Notes: generated from the letters alone by a model not told the origin. 64,000 nt of DNA from Zopfochytrium polystomum (GCA_025765615.1 JAIVFJ010000210.1:1-64000), one strand, 5' to 3'; positions 1-12,274 are shown, counted from the first letter of the stretch. Numbers and translations are program-made.

Positions 1-813
1 AACCGTTGCAACCAAAGACGCGGTACGCCGCAATGCTGGCGTCGGGCGCGACACCACTCCAAGGGAACAGGGGAACGAATCCGGGTTGGGTAATGTTGCG
101 AGCGTCGCCCGCGACGATTCCTATGACGTGGGTTCCGTGGCTTTCGTCGCTGCAGTCGTCGAGAGGGTCCGAGTCGGGCACGATTGTGTCGAAGAGCCAG
201 TGTAGTTGTTGCCGACAAAGTCGTACCCCTTGACGATTTTGCAGCCGGGGCCAAAGCATCCGCCGAGGGCCGGGTGCTTGTAGTAGGCGCCAGTGTCGAT
301 GACGGCGACGGTGATCCCTTACCCGTGAGCCCCAGCTCGCTGCGCGCCTTGTCCACACCAGTGAGAGTGTGAATCGCCTCGGGGTGTGCCGTCGACTCGG
401 AAGACCCCGCGATCGTGGCCTTTTGCCGGTTTTGGACCGGAGACACGCTAAGCGTGCCATCGAGGTCTTTGACCGAGTGTGTGGCTGTTTGCGGCTCATC
501 AGTACGTCTGGAGGGGCGACTTTGAAGAACAGCACGACAATACCGTTGCGTCTCGTGTTTGCCAGCGAGAAAGAGACTCCGCAAAACAGGTTGGTGTTGG
601 TGACGGTGCGAATGGTTGGATGGTACCCTCTTTCTTTGAGATGGTTGACGATGTTGTCGGCTTGGAGCTGCAACCGTTGCCAGTGGGAAACTCTACCATG
701 GCCATATGCAGGAAAGTGCCGGTGTTCTCGGCGTGGGAAAGGGCGTCGACGGTTACAGCCGCCGCAGCAGCCAATCCTGCCGCCGCCGTTGCGAGGATAG
801 CGAGGCTGACCAT
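1..813 (-). pseudogene. Subtilisin-like serine protease (S8), frameshifted, cut by window edge
   Basis: The minus strand opens with ATG at 813 and a hydrophobic Ala-rich signal-like segment, then a propeptide-like stretch. It continues into a peptidase S8 core with the Asp motif VAVIDTG (about 290-310), a [11 protein letters not shown] segment, and the His motif [14 protein letters not shown] (about 110-150). The Ser part lies beyond the window. The pieces fall in different frames: one base is missing near 315 (between GLTGKG and ITVAVIDTG), another near 197 (between NNYTG and LFDTIVPD), and the 500-680 stretch needs more shifts. S8 proteases of fungi are usually secreted. Recognition of the family is strong. 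Whether this is a decayed gene or an under-polished sequence is open. Confidence 0.75.
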
Positions 814-891
814 CTCCGCTCACCAGTAGGGACTGTTATAGATTATTAATAAGGTACTTCCACACCCGCTTTTATGCTGTAACATTTCCGC

Positions 892-1117
<226 letters not shown>

Positions 1118-1349
1118 GTGTTTTCCCCTTCCAAAACCAAACAACATGTTTTCCGTTGTTTGCTGTTTGGCTGCGTGTGGCTTGTTGCGAGCCAAACCAC
1201 CGCTGCGCCATTTCCTTTTTTGGCTTCAAGGGCTACCGCCATATATAGCAAAAAAAGCAAAGATAAAACACACTTTCCAAATTTGGCTAATCCAACAAGC
1301 ACAATTCGTCTGAAGAATGCTGTCCTAGACGCCTTCAACCGGGGTGTGG

Positions 1350-1383
1350 ATCGGAGTTTGGACTGGTGGAAAGAGACCCACTG
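1350..1383 (+). pseudogene. Isolated WWK-repeat scrap
   Basis: A short plus-strand frame reads DRSLDWWKETH, matching the LDWWKxS core of the WWK repeats found elsewhere in the window. It lies just upstream of the first decayed WWK gene and looks like a leftover repeat unit. Confidence 0.4.
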
Positions 1384-1530
1384 AAGAGGCTTGATGGAAA
1401 ATCATGAGTTGAGGAGTTGGTTCGAAAAGTGGATCACTGAATGAATGTAATAAAACTGATTGCACAGAGCCTTCTGTTTGGCGTAAGCGTAAGAGCCCAA
1501 TTCGAACATCGAAATAAGCACCCGCCAAAA

Positions 1531-2400
1531 ATGGCCGCCACCGTCTCCGACAAGATCTGCCTGTTCGTCGACCATCCCAAGTCAAAGTACCAGGTCGCCA
1601 CCCTCTTCCGGCTGCACGACGTTCAGACCACACACTCTCCTCAAGATCAGGTCGATCCCCGTCCAGTGGGCGTGCTGGAATGAAGACGTCGGTCTCTTGG
1701 AGTTCCTCCGATTCCACCTCTCCGCAGAGGAGTTAGTTCCGCAGTCTCTACTCATCCGGCACAATTCGATCGCTCGTGTACAACAACCGAATCGGCATCC
1801 TTCAGTGGTGGGTCGACAGCCAGCTAGAGCTTCCGTTTGATCGGCGCTGGTTGGTGGGTGGGCTGTGTAAAGACAACGGGTTCATCACCGAGTGTTGGGA
1901 GAATGCGATCGACGACGAACGGGATCCCGACGAGTTGCAGTGGTGGAAGGACTCTGGCTTCGAGCTCAGATACTCTGCGAAAGCATTGGAGTACGCGAGC
2001 GAACGCGCTGGCACTGGTGGGCTGGAGTGGTGGCGGAAGCAGCGGACTCCCGCTGAACTTGGACGGAACAGCGCGGGCAGTCCAAACAGCGAGCAAACAA
2101 CAGCGCTTCGACGTCTTGGAGTGGTGGCGAGCAGAATGCGGGCCCGATATGCCTTGCACTGCGGAAGCGATGGATGCGGCGAGTTCATGTGGGCACATTG
2201 CAGTGCTGGAGTGGTGGAAAGGTAGCAGCTTGGTGCCAAAATACACCGAGGCTGCCATTGACAAGGCCAGCGAACTCGGCCGCGTCGAAGCCCTGCAGTG
2301 GTGGAAGAAGAGCGGCCTGCCGCTCAAATACAGCAGCGCCGCAATCGACAACTCATGTCGCGGCAAGTGCATGAAAGAATTTGCTATGCTGGCTGATTGA
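1531..2400 (+). pseudogene. Decayed WWK-repeat (ankyrin-like) gene 1
   Basis: ATG at 1531 starts MAATVSDKICLFVDHPKSKY, then VATLFRLHDVQ, which matches the N-terminal block of the intact paralogues (IGLFLDDPRxxFVLATLF). After about 1645 the homology moves between frames: ILQWWVDSQLELPF, then LQWWKDSGFELRYSAKALEYAS (1936-1998), LEWWRKQ, LEWWRAE, LEWWKGS and LQWWKKSGLPLKYSSAAID. At least three frame changes are needed, so no single product is encoded. The repeats themselves are well conserved, which suggests recent decay or indel errors. Confidence 0.7.
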
Positions 2401-2707
2401 TGGATGGGCTGCTGTGGTGTACACTACTGAAGGTGGTGGTGGTGGGAGGTTGATCTTGGCGTCTGTAGGTCTTGTGTTTGTCTTTATACAAAACTGTTAC
2501 CAGCACCATCACTTGCAAATGCTAGCTGCCTTCAATTCTTTCCAAAGAGCTGGTTAGTCCTTTTCCTATTTTTTCTTGAGCTCTTCGGCCTTCCTCTTCC
2601 TCATTGTTACGTTCTTTCAAAATGGCCCTCCGTCAGTCAATGAACGAGTTGAAGACATTGGCAACGTGTGGCTGCGCCAAACTGATCCAAACAACTTATG
2701 TCCAGAT

Positions 2708-3700
2708 ATGGCAAACATCATCATTCCTCGCGTACTCGTTGTCGGCGCCATCATCTGTGCCTTTGTCCGCCGCAAACTGCGTACCTCTTCGCCACACTCT
2801 GCCGTCTGCACGACGTCCAGGCCCGCGCCATGACGCTGATCAAGCCCGACATCTTCTACATCCCAAAGAATTGGCGAGAAATGGATCTGTTCGACTTCCT
2901 CCGAAACCGCCTCCCGGCGGCCAAGTTTCGCGAGCTGTATCGGCCGAAACTGTTGGAGGTGCTCCTTGAAATGGAACGCTTTGCGCGCGACGTCCTGCGC
3001 TGGTGGATTGACAGCGGGCTGGAGATGGGGTTCGATGCAAACACACTGCAGACTCAGAAACTCGCCCACTCTTGATCTGTGCAAAGAGAAAGACCTCAAT
3101 GCCGCGTGCAGCAAGTCTGCGATGGACGACGCCGGAGGATCCCACCGTTCTCCACTGGTGGGAAGAGTCCGAGTTCGAGCTCCAATATCTTGCGCGCGAT
3201 GGTGAACGCAAGCAGCCGGCCCAAACTGGATGTCTTGGAGTGGTGGGTACTAGCGGTCTTGAGCTGAACCTGGAATATGTGGGAGATGCGATCAGGACGG
3301 CGAGTTTCTATCTCGATTTCCCGGTTTTGGACTGGTGAAAGTCAAGTAGACTGGGATGTCTTACACCGCGGATATAATGGCGAGTTTGGATGCGGCGATG
3401 GAGTGGAAAGACAGTGGTTTGGAGCTCAAGTACACCTGTTTGGCCATGGACAAGGCGAGTGAGGGTGGGATGGTCAGTACTTCAGTGGTGGAAGGACAGT
3501 GGATTGCAGCTCAAGTATAGTCACAGCGCAGTTGACAATGCGAGCCGCCTGGGAAAGCTTTCAGTTCTGGAATGGTGGAAGGACAGCGGGTTCGAGCTGA
3601 GGTACACACTCAGCACAATCGTTCATGCGAGTAAATCGGAGCATTTCTGTTTACCACTGGTGGAAAGACAGCGGTCTTGAGCTCGTATGTTGTCCAAACT
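2708..3700 (+). pseudogene. Decayed WWK-repeat gene 2
   Basis: A possible ATG at 2708 begins MANIIIPRVLVVGAIICAFV, similar to the N-terminus of the intact family. The next frame gives LFATLCRLHDVQARAM and LRWWIDSGLEMGFD. Further frames give LHWWEESEFELQYLARD, MEWKDSGLELKYT, LQWWKDSGLQLKYSHSAVDN and LEWWKDSGFELRYT. Stops separate the pieces (one at 3073, one near 3336). It sits head-to-tail with gene 1, so these were once a tandem pair. Confidence 0.65.
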
Positions 3701-3852
3701 ACCATGAATGGGGCTCGATTACGTGGTTGGGCTTTTTGCTTTATTCAAAGGGCTATGAAGTCAGAAAGGCTGGCATTTAATGAGGCGGCTACGATTGGTT
3801 TTGGTGGCGAACAAGCAACTCTGGAAGAGGAAAGCGAAGAAAAGAGCCTGCG

Positions 3853-5656
3853 CTACTTCCTGCCCATCCAAAGCGGTTTGTAGCCCTCCATTGCTTCGAT
3901 ACGTCTCCACGGCCACTCATCCCACTCTGCCGGTAGTACCCACCCTGCTGCGTGGTCGCCCTCGGCGGCATACACCACGCGGAAAGGAACACGCACCGTC
4001 TCGCCCTGCTCGCCCTTACCGCGCGGCGGCACAAGCCATCGCCGCCGACCACCAGCCGCCGGTGCCGCACCAGCAGCAGCGGCAGGCGCCAGTGCAATCT
4101 CCGCGCAATGCGCCAGGTAAAACTCGCCGTCGCACCAGTCGCCGCGTAACCCCGCCGTACCGAGCTGCAGCGTCGCTTCCCCTCTCCAAATCGCCGTTGC
4201 AGCGGCAGTCTCGCCGCCGACACCCAGCACCGACGCGGCCCAAACAGCATCGCCGTCGGCGTCGCCGCCACCTGTCCCGCGGCCGAGACCGCCAAACAGC
4301 GTCTCGACGTCCTCATCCGCCTCCCCATCCGCGCTGTCCTCGCCGCCGCCGAGGCCTTCCTCTTCACCGCCAGCCTGTTCCGGCCCGGCCCCGTCGCCCG
4401 CACGCATCACAATCACCACCGCCCCCGCGCCGCGACCACGGCGCCCGCCGCCGTCAGCAACGCACTCGCGCACCGGACCGTCCTTGGCCGCGGTCAAGTC
4501 CCTGGTGTACACTTCCATGTCCTTCCGTGCCTCCGCCTTCCCCTTCAAGTGCCGCAACCACGCCGGGCTCGCGCCGAACCACTCGGACGTCTTGCCCGTC
4601 GCCGTCCACGCGCCGCCGACAGACTGGGAGGTCGCAAAGAGTCGTACGAGGACCAGGAACGTCGAGGTTGCGGACGCCGCGACCACTCGCGGGATGGTGA
4701 TTGTGTATGCGATCGCGCCTGATGGGCGCGGTTCATTAGTACTTACACACGGACACGCAAACAAACACACACACTCCATCCGCCAATACTACCTCCAGCG
4801 ATGGTGCCCCTATGCACCGCGAATGGCGTCCGATCAATCGCGTTGCGAGGAGCCGCGTGCCGCAAGAAGACGATGGCCGCCGTCTCAATCTCGCGAACGA
4901 GCGGACGATTGACGATCGCGATCACGCTGTACAATGCGCCGCGAGCGTGCCCGGTCCCCAACGCAGCCGCCGTCGTCGCTTTCGGCACCTCGGTGAATGT
5001 GGGGCTGAGGCTGGGGAGGATGGGAAGCGAAAAGGGGAACGAGGTGCTTTTGTTGAAAGGTGTGATAGAGGGTGGTTGTGAAATGAAATGGACTTAAGGT
5101 TAGTCTAACTTCCACCCCCACACACATCATGCTCGCTTACCTCCCCGCAAACTCCTCTTCGCCGCGGTCCTTGGCGGCCCACAGCGTCTCCTCGTACAAT
5201 ACCTCCCGCACGCCCACCTCCATTGGGTCCCGCCGCACAAGCCGCACCACCACGCTCTCGACCCGGACAGTCGCCCTCCCCACCGACCCAGCCTCCACGT
5301 CCAGCACCACCCGTCCCCGCACGCGCCCGACGCCAAAGGCGTCAGGGCCCCCGCTAGCAGCCTTCCACTCTTCGTAGGCACGCCGCACCTCGAGGCCGCC
5401 GCCCAGGGCAGGCGGGCGTTGGCGGGACTCGGGGAACTCAAAGACTGGGTACAGGTGCGGAGAGCGAGAAGTCGAGGAGGCGCCAGCGGGGGTGGAGGTC
5501 ATCGGCGTGGTCGGGGGTTGCAGCAGAGGCGATTTTGGAAGGCGACGACGACGACGACGATGACAGCGACGATGACGGAGCCGGCGAGACCATGTCATCG
5601 ACCCAGGCGTCGGCGTCGAAGACGAGGGATACACGGGTCTTTGATAGAACGCCCAT
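3853..5656 (-). pseudogene. Arrestin-like protein, copy 1, with one frameshift in exon 1
   Basis: Three exons, paralogous to the gene at 6365-8350 and with the same intron positions: exon 1 5656-5141, exon 2 5046-4793, exon 3 4718-3853 (stop). Arrestin-fold signatures are RVRGRVVLDVEAGSVGRATV with a VLYEETLWAA strand in exon 1, and FPFSLPILPSLSPTF followed by GALYSVIAIVNRP in exon 2. Exon 1 is 516 bp where phase 2 is required, so the frame of MGVLSKTRVSLVFDADAWVD does not reach the frame of HLYPVFEFPESRQRPP. The shift is near 5535, in a Ser/Asp-rich stretch. Exon 3 ends in a conserved block GYKPLWMGRK. In fungi such proteins are typically ubiquitin-ligase adaptors for membrane-protein endocytosis; no PPxY motif was seen. 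Confidence 0.7.
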
Positions 5657-6364
5657 ATTCGATTCGATTTGTGATTGATTTGATTTGAATGGTTTTTTTT
5701 CTTTGGAGTTTCTTTTTCTTTTTCTTTTTTTTTTTTTCGTGTCGACGGTCTATTTTAAATATGTCTGCATGAAAACTGGGCGGTTGCGGCAGTTCCTTTT
5801 TTTCCTTTCCGTTGTGTCTGCCGCCCAAAAACGGAAGGTAAATTCAGCAGGCGAGAAAGACACCCGGCACACTGGGCAAACAACCCACCACCCAAAGCCC
5901 AGGCGGACGGATGTCACGGGTTGTTTGCGTCATGGCCAAGGGTCACGCGGGGCGGCGGGTACGCCCATGACTCCAGCAGGACTAAAAACTGAAGACCGGA
6001 AGAAAACCCGAGGTCTTTGTTGGGATTTGGGCAGTCCGAATGGAGAATGGGGCAACTTTCTATTCGGTTCAAGGGTAACCCCACGCATGCAGAAAATCAT
6101 CGGTTTCGGCTCAGCTGTCAAGGGCACTGCTCATGATCTTTTTTTTTTTCTTCTGGCGAATAAAGTGCATCGAGCCGCAATCATTACGTGTCACCACGCA
6201 AGTTCGAAAAAGCAAAACTCGGTTGTCTCAAACTCTCACTTCGAGACCACGTTTTCCCAGTGCTGCCCCTCACCCGCCCCAAGGCCAAGCACCCATTTAG
6301 CTGCCTGCTTCCAGGCAGCACCGACAACGGACCGGAATTCCGACATTGAAGAGCGCACGCGTGC
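5657..6364. other. Intergenic: arrestin copy 1 promoter side and copy 2 3' side
   Basis: Contains a T-rich run (5693-5738) just upstream of the copy 1 start and a T-run at 6139-6150. The matching region upstream of copy 2 (8360-8470) has a similar T-rich tract and the shared string cggaaggtaaattcagca, so the promoter was duplicated with the gene. No other gene seen. Confidence 0.5.
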
Positions 6365-8350
6365 CTATTTCCTGCCCATCCAAAGTGGTTTGTAGCCCTC
6401 CATTGCTTCAATTCGGCGCCACGGCCACTCATCCCACTCGTCCGGTAGCACCCACCCAGCTGCGTGGTCGCCATCGGCTGCGTACACCACGCGAAAGGGA
6501 ACATGAACCGTCTCGCCATGCTCGCTTTTAGGCACCAGCCATCGCCGTCGGCCGCCAGCCGCCGCTTCCGCAGCAGCAGCAGGCGCCAGTGTAATGTCGG
6601 CGTAATGCGCCAGGTAAAACTCGCCGTCGCACCAGTCGCCACGTAACCCTGCCGTGCCCAGATGCAGTGTCGCTTCCCCGCTTAAAACTGCCGTTGCCGC
6701 AGTAGTCCCGCCGCCCACACCTAGCACAGACGCGGCCCACGCCGCGTCCCCGTCGGCGTCGCCGCCAGAAGTACTACTACCGTCGCCGTGACCGCCGCCG
6801 CCCCGCGCCAACACTGCCGGTCCCTCTAACAGCGTCCCGGCGTCGTTATCCTCCTCGTCACCGAAACCGCCGCCGCCGCGTTCCTTGGCATCGCCGAATG
6901 CGACAGAGGAGTACGATGGCGGCTCGTCGTCGGATTCTACCGGTATGTCTTCCAGTCCGTCGGAAGACTGTTGACGGGATTGGTCGTATCGGTGAAATTC
7001 CCCGTTTGCCTCATCCGTCCGCACCCCACCGTCACGCATCACAATCACCACCGCCTCCGCGCCGCGACCGCGGCGGCGGCGGCCGCCGTCAACAACGCAC
7101 TCGCGCACCGGCCCGCTCTTGGACGGGCTCCAGTCCGCGGTCCTCAAGGTCAGGTCCTTCCGCGCCTCCGCCGCCTTCCCCGCCAAGTACCGCGCCCACG
7201 CCGGGGTCGCCCCGAACCACTCGGACGTCTTGCCCGTCGCCGTCCACGGCGAAGATCCCCGCGCAGCCGCCGTAAAGAGCCGCACGGCCACTGGGAATGT
7301 TGCGGTTGCGGACGCCGCGACCACGCGCGGGGCGGTGATTGTATATGCGACCGTGCCTGGTGGGAGGTGGGGCGGGGGGTCAGCACAAATAGCAATGGCG
7401 GTGGGAGATAGTACGCAGAGCTCAGTCACCCAACCCCACCCACCCATTCACCCACGCAGCTTCACGCACACACATACCCCCAGCAATAGTTCCCCTATGC
7501 ACGGCAAACGGCGTCCGATCAATCGCCTGGCGGGGCGCCGCGTGCCGCAAAAAGACGACGGCCGCCGTCTCAATCTCGTGAACGAGCGGACGATTGACGA
7601 TCGCGATCACGCTGTACAGCGCGCCGCGAGCGTGCCCGGTTCCCAACGCAGCCGTCGTCGTCGCTTTCGGCACCTCGGTGAATGTGGGGCTGAGGCTGGG
7701 GAGGATGGGAAGCGAAAAGGGGAATGAGGTGCTTTGGAGAAAAGGTGCGAAGGAGGGTGGTTGTGAAATGAAATGGAGGTAAGTTCAGACGAGCTTCTAC
7801 ACACACACACCACGCTCGCTTACCTCCCCGCAAGCTCCTCCTCGCCGCGGTCCTTCGCGGCCCACAGCGTCTCCTCGTGCAATACCTCGCGCGCGCCAAT
7901 CCCCATTGGGTCCCGCCGCACAAACCGCACCACCACGCTCTCGACCCGGACAGTCGCCCTCCCCACCGACCCTGCCTCCGCGTCCAGCACCACCCGCCCG
8001 CGCACGTGCCCCACACCAGATGCATCAGGGCCTGTCCCGCCAGCGGCCTTCCACTCTTGGTACGCACGCTGCACCTCGAGGCCGCCGCCCAGCGCGGGCG
8101 GGCGCTGGCGGGACTCGAGGAACTCAAAGACCGGGTAGAGGTGCGGGGCGCGGGAGGAGGAGGTAGCGCCGGTGGGGTTGGAGGCGGCGGCCGCCGTTGG
8201 CGTCGTCGGGGATTCAGTGGAGGCGGTCTTGGACGACGACGACGACGACGACGACGGTGAGGACGACGACGGAGTCGCCGAGGCCACGTCGTCGACCCAG
8301 GCGTCGGCGTCGAAGACGAGGGAGACGTGGGCCTTTGATAGCACGCCCAT
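6365..8350 (-). CDS. Arrestin-like (ART/ARRDC-type) protein, copy 2
   Basis: Phase-consistent model: exons 8350-7824, 7731-7478 and 7356-6365, giving 590 aa. Introns are 92 and 121 bp with donors GTAAGC and GTATGT. Residues about 20-60 are Ser/Thr-rich. The N-terminal arrestin fold spans roughly 75-260 and includes HVRGRVVLDAEAGSVGRATV, SFPFSLPILPSLSPTF and RGALYSVIAIVNRPL. The C-terminal part has a long acidic, Gly-rich insert and then LGTAGLRGDWCDGEFYLAHY and the terminal GYKPLWMGRK. Alpha-arrestins of fungi act at the plasma membrane and endosomes as cargo adaptors; that role is inferred from the fold only. The neighbouring copy is near-identical in architecture, so this is a tandem duplication. 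Confidence 0.8.
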
Positions 8351-9099
8351 GTTCTTCGATTTGACTTGGCTTGACTTTCCTTCTTTTTCTTTTTCTTTTT
8401 GTTTTCATGTTGCGAGTGTCCTTTCTTTTTTTTATTTTATGTATCTGCATGAATACTAGGCGTGGGAGAGATTGCGCTGCATTTCCTTTTTCGGTTGCGG
8501 TTGGCCAAAAACGGAAGGTAAATTCAGCAAGCAGGCAAGAATGGACTGGGCAAACACTCCACCCAAACCCGACGCCCAGTTGGGCGGGCAGACGGCAGGA
8601 AGATGTTTGCCAGTGTCACGCGGGCGGCTGGTGACGTCGAGCCTTCCGTTCCTTAATTGCACTCGTGGCGTCGGAAATGACTTGCTTTTTTTGCTTCGAA
8701 TCGAACGAATGCTTCTGCTGGCTGCCGACCCGTCAATGAATCCGAGTACACACACACGAGCCGTCGCGGGACTGCACTGCACTGCAGGATCCCCGATGGC
8801 CGTTTTGGGGGTTGGGTCGGGGCAGGACAGTACTCGAACATAGGACTGGAAAACAAACTTGGGTATCTTGCCGCCCGTCCGCCTGGAGACGGTGCATCTT
8901 GTGCTGGTGAGGTAACTTCGGCCGTGTTGGAATTGGGCTATCGATTTTCGACCCAGCTCTTGACTGCTCTGCTCATACCATTCTGCCTATCAAGATTTTT
9001 CTTTTTTCCCCCCAAACAAAGTGCATCCGGTATCATTGTTTTACGCCAATGCGACGAGGAAAAATCGACCAAACCAACCAAACTGTCCGAAATCGCAAT
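8351..9099. other. Intergenic region between arrestin copy 2 and the RGS gene
   Basis: Contains the pyrimidine-rich leader of the arrestin gene and the presumed 3' region of the RGS gene. No convincing coding sequence on either strand. Confidence 0.5.
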
Positions 9100-12000
9100 C
9101 TATCGCCTCAAAACTCTCACCCTAGACCACTTTTCCCCCGCCGGTTCCCCCACTCTGTGCTGCCCGTCATAACCCTCATTCTTTTTTTTTTCTACGACCC
9201 ACGCCGCAGCTTCCCCGACCCCGCCAGCACGATCGACCCAAAATCCCCCTCCATCTCCCTTACCCCCCTCCCGCACCAAATGCACCGCCAAGATCTCCGA
9301 CTGCAAAAACCGGTTGTACGAGTCCTTGGCCATCAGCTGGTAAATGTGGTCCTGCGCGTGCGCGAACACGCCCGGGGGAAGTCGCCACTTCGCGTCCGCA
9401 CGGATCAGGGCGAGGTCAAAGTCGAAGGTGGTGCGCGTCGGGGAGGTGGGAGGTTGCGCTGTGTCGGGGGGGCTGCTGCTGCTGCTGTCGGTAGTGGCCG
9501 CGGACGTGGCGCTGGTTGGACTGGCGGCGGTGGACGAGGAGGCTGCTCCGACGTAGACGGTCGACCCTGAGAACACACTTGCCGAGTCCGGCTTGGTGGG
9601 GTCCGTGGGACTTGGCGGCGGGGCCTGCGCGGCGGTCTTGATTCCGAGCTTTTCCTTGAGCGCACCAAAAACTGCCGTCAGCTGCTTGCGGAGCCCGGAC
9701 GTGATGTTGAGCTCCCTCGACGCGCCGACGGCGACAAACTCATCAAAGATGGCGATCGCGGCGGCGACAAACTCCGTGTACGACCCGATCGAGTCCAGTT
9801 TGCACACGGCGAGGTAAAAGTCGAGGTTTTCGTTCGAGAACTCGGTTTTGAGGAACTCGGTGAAGATTTCGACGCCCAGCGGGTCGGCGATGAGGTCGGC
9901 GAAGGAGTAGCACCATACCCGCAGCTGGTGGGCGGAAGGGACTGACCTATAAAGTGAAATTGGGTCCTCCCGATGGGAGGTGGCTAGTTCAATTTCACCA
10001 CCGGGATTGAAGGCACGGGGCACGGTGTATTACCTAGGCTCTGTCCAGTATGCCACATCGTCGCTAACGTATGGGTTGACAACTGCGAATGATCTTGTGA
10101 CGAGAGGATCAAGTGGCTGGTGCAACTGACATCGTTCCACAAGTGCCTTGCTGGAAACCGAAGGTTTGCTTCGATTCATTAGGAGGTTCGCTTTCGTGTA
10201 TTCTAGTCTTCTTTCGAGATGCGTGACAAGACCTTCCGGGGTAAGTGCAGCCTTGTGGACCAAAGCTTTATGAGACTTTGCTGGCATTCCTCACGACAAT
10301 TCTCACCTCAAAGGCTTGCTCTCGGAATTCAGGATCCTGATTAGCGCTCGTCTCTTTCTCTTTGTCCACGCGCTTTTAAAGATTTGTTTAGATGGTACGT
10401 TGGCGGCGTTTGCAAGTTGAAGACTTACCCAAACATCTAACGGTCGCTGATAGTTCCAGAACGCCCACTCTTGTAGCAAGAAAATCCTCTGCTCGTTTTC
10501 GGTGAGGCTCTCGAATATTCTTGGAAATTCAGTCAGTTTCAAAATGAGTGCTGTCTTTCCAGGGAAGGGAAGTGGCGAAAGGGAAATGGACGGAAGTACT
10601 TACTCGCCGTGACGCCGAATGCCGACTTCAAACAGCTCGATTTCCTTCAAGTAGTGTTTCACGAGTGACCTTCGCCGGGTGTCTTCGCGAGGGGTCAAAG
10701 GAGCGCGAGGGTTGTACGAATTGTCGTATCTTTTGGCAAGGTATAGCAGGTAATCTGTCGTGTGGCGCGGGTAAGCGAAAGTGATTAACTTTGAACGCAT
10801 CGCAAATCCTCAACGCACCTCGCTTTGAAATGTTCCACGGGTGCGAGCACCAAAGGTATTGGGATTGGAAGATGAGAATTTGGCTTTCGTTGAACTCGGT
10901 AAAGTAGTCGGCGGAGATGATGTAACCATAGTCGAGAAGCTGCTGGGCGAAACGGATTGCTTCCTCCTTCTCAAAGAGGCCGCAGTTGGCCATGAGCCAT
11001 TCAATGAGTTGAGAACCTTTCGCCGAATTGATTGGTTGCATGCCGGTGTGAGATTGGGGAGGGAGCGTGTCAGCAACGCAAAACCTCACCTTTAAAAGCA
11101 TCTATAATTGGCCTCATCGCGTGTGATCGCTCCCTCACTTTGATCCCATTCTTTGTCGATCTCATTCGTGCGACCACTGTAAAGTGAAATTCCGTCAGAT
11201 AAGGTCATAAGACACCTAAACAGTTTAACACTGCAAACCTCTCTCCATCTTTCGAATCTTTTTCATCGCCATCCTCGACAGTGGCTGCGACAGCGAGTCG
11301 CCCAACGCCTTTTTTTCGAGGGACAGCTCCTTCGGGTGGGACTCGATCACCCCGTCGGCGGGCTTCGTCTCCGCGTCAGCCTCTAGCTCCACTTCGCCCT
11401 CCGGCTCCTCTTTTAAGTCGACAAACTTTGCGTCACGCGGCAAGATCTTTATAAACGCCTCGTGCACCTTGCCGAGCCTGCCGACGGGCAAACTCAGCGA
11501 GTCACTGCTGCCCTTGTCGCTGAGGCTCTCGTTGCTGTTGTTGCTCGACACGGATCCGCCGGCGCCCTGCCGCAGCGATCCTATGGACGAGTTGTTATTG
11601 TTGTTGTTCGTCAAAGATCTGATCGATGAGGTGCGCGACGACATGGCGACCAGGACGCGCTTCATCAGGCCGCCCTTTTTGAGGTGCGGCGGGACGTGCG
11701 GGGTCGCGCCGCCTTGGATCGAGACGGGGCGCTCCGTCGTCGATCCGCTGTCGACGGATTGCAGAGAGCCCGCGGATCGCACCGAAGCGGAGTCGGGAGG
11801 ATCGGACCACGGCGAGACGGCAACGTTGGGCGAGCTGGGGCTGTTGATGCTGCCGAGGACGGTGCCCGTTGAGGAGCGGTAGCCCGGCTCGGAGGTTGAG
11901 GTTTGGGAGGTCTGCGCGTCTGCCGTGGAGGAGAGCGCGAGGGAGGACTCGGAGTCTTCGCGGGAGCTGGCGTGTGGGATTGAGATGGGGGCGGGAACGA

Positions 12001-12274
12001 ATTTGGATCCGGAGGAGTGGGCCGCTGTCGAGGCGGACTCGTCGATGGATAAGGCAAGGGGCGGAAGGCGCGACACGCCCAGGCCGGCCATGGTGAGGTT
12101 GCTCATGCGCTTCGCGGCGGCGGGGGTGACGTGGGGGGGCACGGCGGAGAGCGGGGGGGGCGGTGGCGGACCGGACTCTGTCTGCTGCTGTTGCTGCTGC
12201 TGGGAGGGAGAGCCATCTCCGTCGTCGCCCGGCATGCTTCTTGAGGGTAGCAGGGTGGGGAGAGCGTCGGCCAC
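9100..12274 (-). CDS. RGS protein with DEP, DHEX, GGL and RGS domains (R7-type architecture)
   Basis: Eight phase-consistent exons: 12274-11239, 11176-11090, 11016-10819, 10754-10604, 10519-10429, 10372-10307, 10251-10034, 9946-9100; 897 aa. Residues 1-345 are low complexity. A DEP domain (about 350-425) includes IIDAFKGSQLIEWLMANCGL and ADYFTEFNESQILIFQSQYL. A DHEX-like helical region follows (DYLLYLAKRYDN, QEWAFWNYQRPLDVW). A G-gamma-like region (about 545-612) ends LDPLVTRSFAVVNPYVSDD. The RGS box begins SFADLIADPLGVEIFTEFLK and FSNENLDFYLAVCKLD, is interrupted by about 75 Ser/Thr/Pro-rich residues, and resumes as FAHAQDHIYQLMAKDSY. RGS domains accelerate GTP hydrolysis by G-alpha; the GGL region of R7 proteins binds a G-beta. 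The start ATG is the first in frame. The exon 7 acceptor could instead be at 10275. Confidence 0.85.
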
